Below, one piece after another: positions 51,921-56,107 of a stretch of DNA of 56,107 nt. Under the pieces are notes generated by a model that worked only from the letters and a program-made list of their open reading frames with translations, made no database searches and was not told where the DNA came from. The first letter of the stretch is position 1. Each line of letters starts with the position of its first letter. Made by a program: the position numbers and the translations under genes. The DNA is from an uncultured Coriobacteriaceae bacterium (GTDB lineage: Bacteria > Actinomycetota > Coriobacteriia > Coriobacteriales > UMGS124), in the NCBI GenBank assembly GCA_900539345.1, contig UQBS01000010.1, positions 1 through 56,107 of the forward strand, in the 5' to 3' direction.

Positions 51921-54900
51921 TTGAGTGAGACTATATCTGCGGAGCTTGCCTCCATTATCATGCCGGGCTGCGACGAGGATGTCGCGGCGCGTTATGCCAC
52001 CTTGGCACAAAGAGCTAGCATAGCGCAGTTTGGTCTGCTTGACGAGGACGTCGTTGTGCTCGATACCGAGACAACGGGACTGGACTTCAAGGATTGCGAG
52101 CTCATCGAGGTCGCAGCCGCCCGTCTGCGCGGCAACGAGATCGTTGAGACGTTCGACATGTTCGTGCATCCCGCAAAGCCCATTCCGCCCGAGGTTGTGC
52201 AGATCACGGGCATCACCAACGAGCAAGTGGCCGATGCCCCCTGTGCGATGGAGGTGTGCGGCAAGCTGGCAGAGTTTGCCAAGGGTGCTCCCATCGTGGC
52301 ACACAACTCTGCTTTTGACCAGCACTTCATGGAGAAGGGCTTTGGCGGGCAAAGCGTGGGCGGGCCTTGGATCGACTCGCTGGAGCTGTCGCGCATCGTG
52401 CTCCCCTGCCTGAAGTCGCACAAGCTGCACGACCTGTCGCGCGCTTTTGGCCTGCATGCCTCAACTCACCGTGCCATCGACGACGTCATTGCCACCTGCG
52501 GCCTGTGGCGCATCCTTCTTGTTGCTGCCAGCGACATGCCGGCCGGGCTTGTGAACCGCCTTGCGAAGATGTACCCGGATGTCGAATGGGGCTACCGTCC
52601 CATCTTTGCCCAGATGGCCGCCATGGCACCTGACGAGCCGTTCTCGCTTGTGGACGCGCGCGTTCAGCGCTGCTCGCACATGCAGGTGAGCCTGCGCGAG
52701 GACGCCGACGACGTCGACGAGATGCGCGGGCTTGTGTACCCCAGCGACGACGAGGTGCGCGGTGCCTTTGTCACCGACGGCGTGGTGGGAAAGATGTATG
52801 CCGGCTATGAGCCCCGCTCCGAGCAGGTGCAGATGTCGCTTGAAGTGGCCCGCGCCTTCCGCGAGAACCGCCCCGCCGCGCTCGAGGCGGGCACCGGTGT
52901 GGGCAAGTCCATCGCCTACCTGCTGCCCTCGGCCCTCTTGGCTCAGGCAAACGGCATCACGGTGGGCGTCGCCACGAAGTCGAACACCCTTGCTGACCAG
53001 CTTATCAACAGGGAACTCCCCTTGTTGAACGAGGCTTTAGGCACCAATCTCACCTACACGGCGCTCAAGGGATATGACAACTACCCGTGCCTGCGCAAGA
53101 TCGCGCAGCTCATGCGTCGCGGCACGGCAAGCATGCCAGCGGCCGGCGCCCTCGACGAGGCGCAGCAGCTTCAGGAGCAGGAGGGCTCCACGCGCAGGAT
53201 GCCCGAGCCCAGCGCCGAGCTGCTCGACGCCATCGCGGCCACCCTGGGGTTTGCCACGCAGTCTGCCGTGGGCGACGTGACCTCGCTGGGCGTGCGCTGG
53301 GGCAAGATCCAGCGTAGCGACCTCACGAGCACCTCGTCGGAGTGCCAGAAGCGCCGCTGTCCCTTCTTCCCCAACAAGTGCTTCCTGCACCTGGCACGCA
53401 AGCGCGCCCAGGCGAGCGACATCGTCGTGACCAACCACTCGCTGCTGTTCAGGCAGGTAGGAAGCGATATCGAAGTGCTGCCGCCTGCGAGGTTCTGGGT
53501 GGTCGACGAGGCGCATTCGGCTGAGGGCGAGGCGCGCAGGCAGTGGGCGCAGCGCGTGAACTCTCGCGAGGTTCAGGCGTCGTTCGACCTCATGGGAGGC
53601 TCGTCGAGCGGAGCTCTGGGCACACTTGCCCGCGCTGTTCGCACGCGCGCGGCCTCGACGCTGTTCATGGGGCTTGTGAGCAAGACGGCCAGCGAGATGG
53701 CTCGTGCGAGCATCGCGGCGGGCCTCTTCTTCGATGACCTCAAGACGTTCTGCAAGAAGGTCTCCCCCAAGAAGGCCTACGACACGCAAAACGTTTGGAT
53801 CGACGCCGAGATGCGCGCCAACGAGCACTGGCTGGCCGTGGCCGAGTCGGGCCAGGCGTTTTCCGACGCCTTGGGCCACGCCCTCGAGTTTGCCGGCGGC
53901 ATACAGCAGGCGATGTCGGACGAGAGCAACCCCGACGCCGACCTGCAGGACCGCCTGAACGAGCTCATGGAGGCTGCGGCCGACCTCGACCGCGTCCACA
54001 AGGCGCTGAAGCTCATACTTGACGGGTCTGACGAGCGGTATGTGTATTCCGCCTCGTTCACCCAGCGTTCGGGCTTTGAGGCTTACGAGCTTGTGGCGGA
54101 GTCCATGGACGTGGGCGCCCAGCTCGCCTCGGCGTGGTATCCCACCATCAAGAGTGCGGTGTACTCGAGTGCCACGGTGGCGGTGGGCGACAAGTTCGAC
54201 CACTTCGCCCACGAGGTGGGTCTCGACCGCGTGCGCGGGGGATACGCGAGCCTCAAGCTCGCGTCGAGCTACGACTTCGAGCACAACATGGGCATCGTGG
54301 TGGCACGCGACCTGCCCGATCCCACCAAGCAGAAGGAGGCGTTCCTCGCCGAGCTCCCCCAGCTGCTCGTGGACATCCACTTTGCCATGGGCGGAAGCGT
54401 CCTCACGCTCTTCACGAGCCGCGCCGAGATGGACAGGATGTATGAGATTGTGGCTCCCCAGCTGGCTCAGCATGGACTTGAGCTGGCCTGTCAGTCGCGG
54501 AAGAGCAATGTGCGCCGCATCTCGGAGCATTTCATCGCCGAGAAGACCTCGTCGCTCTTTGCGCTCAAGTCGTTCTGGGAGGGATTCGACGCCCAGGGCG
54601 ACACGCTGCGCTGTGTCGTGATTCCGCGCCTGCCGTTCACGCCTCCCACCGAGCCCATCTCGCTTGAGCGCAAGCTGCGCGAGGGCAAGGACGCATGGCG
54701 CAACCACGACCTGCCCGAGAGCGTGCTCACGTTCAAGCAGGCCGCCGGCAGGCTCATTCGCTCAGCATCCGACAAGGGCGTGCTCGTGCTCGCTGACCCG
54801 CGCCTTACGGGAATGTGGTATGGCAGGGTGTTCATGGCCTCTTTGCCCAAAAAGGACGTTGAGACGCTCGCGGCTGGCGAAGTGGGCGATTACCTGCGCT

Positions 54901-54923
54901 CATGGCGCGCCGCGCACGAATAG
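51921..54923 (+). CDS. dinG: DinG-type helicase with DnaQ-like exonuclease domain
   Basis: A 1000-aa fusion. The N-terminus is a DEDDh exonuclease: DTETTG near residue 49, HNSAFDQHF near 131 and HRAIDDV near 188. The rest is an XPD/DinG-like superfamily 2 helicase: Walker A AGTGVGKS near 343, four cysteines (YPCLRK, SSECQ, KRRCPF, PNKCFL) fitting a 4Fe-4S cluster, DEAH near 555 and a C-terminal QAAGRLIRS motif. The start is uncertain: TTG at 51921 has GAGGAG 10 bases upstream; the frame extends to 51837 without support. It probably unwinds DNA structures in repair. Confidence 0.9.
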   Translation: MSETISAELASIIMPGCDEDVAARYATLAQRASIAQFGLLDEDVVVLDTETTGLDFKDCELIEVAAARLRGNEIVETFDMFVHPAKPIPPEVVQITGITNEQVADAPCAMEVCGKLAEFAKGAPIVAHNSAFDQHFMEKGFGGQSVGGPWIDSLELSRIVLPCLKSHKLHDLSRAFGLHASTHRAIDDVIATCGLWRILLVAASDMPAGLVNRLAKMYPDVEWGYRPIFAQMAAMAPDEPFSLVDARVQRCSHMQVSLREDADDVDEMRGLVYPSDDEVRGAFVTDGVVGKMYAGYEPRSEQVQMSLEVARAFRENRPAALEAGTGVGKSIAYLLPSALLAQANGITVGVATKSNTLADQLINRELPLLNEALGTNLTYTALKGYDNYPCLRKIAQLMRRGTASMPAAGALDEAQQLQEQEGSTRRMPEPSAELLDAIAATLGFATQSAVGDVTSLGVRWGKIQRSDLTSTSSECQKRRCPFFPNKCFLHLARKRAQASDIVVTNHSLLFRQVGSDIEVLPPARFWVVDEAHSAEGEARRQWAQRVNSREVQASFDLMGGSSSGALGTLARAVRTRAASTLFMGLVSKTASEMARASIAAGLFFDDLKTFCKKVSPKKAYDTQNVWIDAEMRANEHWLAVAESGQAFSDALGHALEFAGGIQQAMSDESNPDADLQDRLNELMEAAADLDRVHKALKLILDGSDERYVYSASFTQRSGFEAYELVAESMDVGAQLASAWYPTIKSAVYSSATVAVGDKFDHFAHEVGLDRVRGGYASLKLASSYDFEHNMGIVVARDLPDPTKQKEAFLAELPQLLVDIHFAMGGSVLTLFTSRAEMDRMYEIVAPQLAQHGLELACQSRKSNVRRISEHFIAEKTSSLFALKSFWEGFDAQGDTLRCVVIPRLPFTPPTEPISLERKLREGKDAWRNHDLPESVLTFKQAAGRLIRSASDKGVLVLADPRLTGMWYGRVFMASLPKKDVETLAAGEVGDYLRSWRAAHE

Positions 54924-54982
54924 GCGGCGTTGCTGTCAAGCCTGTTTTGAGCAAAGGCCGCTTGCTGGTGAAAAACTGCCCC

Positions 54983-55011
54983 TTGCACTTTCTGAAGGGT
55001 CGCATTATAGT
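54983..55011 (+). promoter_or_regulatory. Promoter of a candidate small RNA
   Basis: TTGCAC at 54983-54988 and TATAGT at 55006-55011 with exactly 17 bases between them, 60 bases after the helicase stop and with no gene downstream before a terminator. Confidence 0.7.
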
Positions 55012-55017
55012 TAATTG

Positions 55018-55105
55018 TGCGTTTTTCATCAGGGGGATGTCGACGCTTTGTGTGTTTTGGGGGAACAGGGCGAGTCGCTCAACGAGCGGCCCGCCCTGTT
55101 TTTTT
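55018..55105 (+). ncRNA. Candidate small RNA of about 88 nt
   Basis: A promoter and a terminator frame about 88 bases. A 28-codon frame (ATG at 55037) has a purine run directly touching the start, so translation is doubtful. I matched it to no known RNA family: no SRP, 6S or tmRNA hallmarks. Confidence 0.5.
55064..55105 (+). terminator. Rho-independent terminator
   Basis: AACAGGGCG/CGCCCTGTT outer stem, inner GCTC/GAGC, then seven Ts. It could end both the helicase transcript and the candidate small RNA. Confidence 0.88.
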
Positions 55106-56102
55106 ATCCAAGCTTCTTGAGAAGGGCCTCAGCCAGCTCGCGCACTTCCTTGCGCAGCTCAGCGGGAGAGACGACTTCCACGGCTCCCAGGCTCGAGACC
55201 ACTGCCTGGGCCAACCATACAGATCCTGCCAGCCAAGGAATCTGCGCGATGTACCCTCCGCAGGCGAGTTCCTGTTCGGTGAGGTGTGCCACTTCGCCGA
55301 TGCCGGGCAGCGTGCACGCCTCCAAGCCGGGCCAGGCCTTCATATCGATTGCCTTGGGGTCATGAATCGCAAGCACGGCAAGCTGCGCCTGGCTCGTGTC
55401 GAGACCCTCGCGGGCCTCCTCCCCACGCGTCTCGAAGGTTTCTCCTGTTGCAGTGGGTGCTGCCTGCAGACGATCGAGGCGAAACGTCCTCATGCCGTTG
55501 CGTGTGCGGCACCAGGCGCTGAACGACCATGCGCTCACCGAGGTGTCATACCATACCGAGCGGGGCTCGACCTGTCGGCAGGAGCGCTCCCCTTTTGCGT
55601 CGCAGTAGTCGATGGTGAGGATCAGGTGGCCGGCAACGGCGTCGGCGATTGTCTCGAGGGCGCCCGAGGGCCCGCACTCACCTCCGCCCACGGTGTGGAA
55701 TCGGTCGAGGTCAAAGTGGGGGAGTGCCCCGCGCACAAGGCGCGCGAGGTGGCCGTCGCTGTCCATGCCGCTCGAACGCAGGGCCACGAGCAGGGAGAAG
55801 GCCTCGGAGCGGCTCAGGCGCATGAGGCCGTCGAAGGCAAAAGCCAGACGTTGAGGCACGACGTTTCCGTCATCGTCGACCTCGATCCACGCGGCAGGCA
55901 ACGCATCGCCGCAGCCGTAGTTGATCTTGTCGATGATGCGCCTGCAGTCCTTCTCATCAAGCCCGGCTAGTTCGCAGAAACGGTCCAGACTGACCGGTTC
56001 TCCCTGCTCAAGTGGGTCATGGGGAGCCAAGGCGTTCACCGTTTGGAGAACTCGGATCATTTTTTCGAGCGTCGTGCTTTTAGACTCGCGACCCCTAGCC
56101 AT
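55104..56102 (-). CDS. WYL-domain transcriptional regulator
   Basis: A 332-aa protein of the WYL/PafC-like class. It has an N-terminal helix-turn-helix-like segment (DRFCELAGLDEKDCRRII near residue 40), a central WYL domain with IDYCDAKGE near 165 and a RSVWYDTSVSAWSFSAWC segment near 181, and a C-terminal WCX-like region. WYL proteins sense nucleic acids or small ligands and often control DNA-damage genes; the target here is unknown. The gene is complete, beginning at 56102 near the window end. Confidence 0.82.
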   Translation of the reverse strand: MARGRESKSTTLEKMIRVLQTVNALAPHDPLEQGEPVSLDRFCELAGLDEKDCRRIIDKINYGCGDALPAAWIEVDDDGNVVPQRLAFAFDGLMRLSRSEAFSLLVALRSSGMDSDGHLARLVRGALPHFDLDRFHTVGGGECGPSGALETIADAVAGHLILTIDYCDAKGERSCRQVEPRSVWYDTSVSAWSFSAWCRTRNGMRTFRLDRLQAAPTATGETFETRGEEAREGLDTSQAQLAVLAIHDPKAIDMKAWPGLEACTLPGIGEVAHLTEQELACGGYIAQIPWLAGSVWLAQAVVSSLGAVEVVSPAELRKEVRELAEALLKKLG

Positions 56103-56107
56103 GCTGG

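Noticed and set aside
53037..54707. 556-codon open frame on the minus strand
   Set aside because: Antisense to the DinG-type helicase, whose motifs are intact.
55037..55120. 28-codon frame within the candidate small RNA
   Set aside because: The purine run touches the start codon with no spacing and the frame runs through the terminator.
1..56107. CRISPR arrays, prophage, insertion sequences
   Set aside because: No regularly spaced identical repeats with unique spacers, no transposase, integrase or phage structural gene was seen.

Overview
This window looks like the replication-origin region of an actinobacterial chromosome, most likely from the class Coriobacteriia. The reasons are the dnaA-dnaN-recF-dciA-gyrB-gyrA order with tRNA-Ile and tRNA-Ala just beyond gyrA, the rpmH-rnpA-yidD-yidC-jag-rsmG-parA-parB arm on the other side, a fairly high GC content, and an anaerobic-type gene set (indolepyruvate:ferredoxin oxidoreductase, HemW-like radical SAM protein). 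Genus cannot be named from sequence reading alone. Coding direction switches at about 41.1-41.45 kb: almost everything to the left is on the minus strand and the core genes to the right are on the plus strand, as expected if replication leaves in both directions from there.

Left part (about 0.3-11.1 kb): one long, tightly spaced minus-strand run, read from right to left: a one-TM unknown protein, a HemW-like radical SAM protein, a methyltransferase, purE, iorA, iorB, a glycosyltransferase-like protein, a TauE/SafE exporter, a LytS-type histidine kinase, its LytTR response regulator and a metallophosphoesterase. Next (11.2-16.4 kb) come purA, purD, a NUDIX hydrolase and an ABC exporter in one apparent operon, then dnaB, then the rpsF-ssb-rpsR-DUF2232-rplI operon (18-20.8 kb), an unknown acidic protein, two tRNA-Ser genes, a TRIC/UPF0126 membrane protein (+), a lipoprotein parvulin, purB, typA, two linked unknown proteins, tRNA-Ala, tRNA-Ile and a DUF151 nuclease (+).

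Origin core (29.8-47.3 kb): gyrA, gyrB, dciA, recF, dnaN, dnaA and, as first gene of the dnaA operon, an unusual protein made of a GHKL ATPase domain, a Gly/Gln/Pro/Met-rich linker and a winged helix. The 411-bp AT-rich gap at 41044-41454 holds a cluster of a variant 9-mer, TTTTCA(A/C)C(A/T), in place of the usual TTATCCACA, and DnaA itself has a changed recognition helix. To the right are rpmH, rnpA, yidD, yidC, jag, a 66-bp tandem repeat array, rsmG, parA, parB and a small membrane protein. Two perfect and two degenerate parS sites are spread over 35-50 kb.

Right part (47.4-56.1 kb): rlmN, an unknown membrane protein, a D-Ala-D-Ala ligase, a flavodoxin-like protein, a tail-anchored unknown protein, a DinG-type helicase fused to a DnaQ-type exonuclease, a candidate small RNA with its own promoter and terminator, and a WYL-domain regulator. 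Functions are inferred from motifs read by eye; no database search was run.
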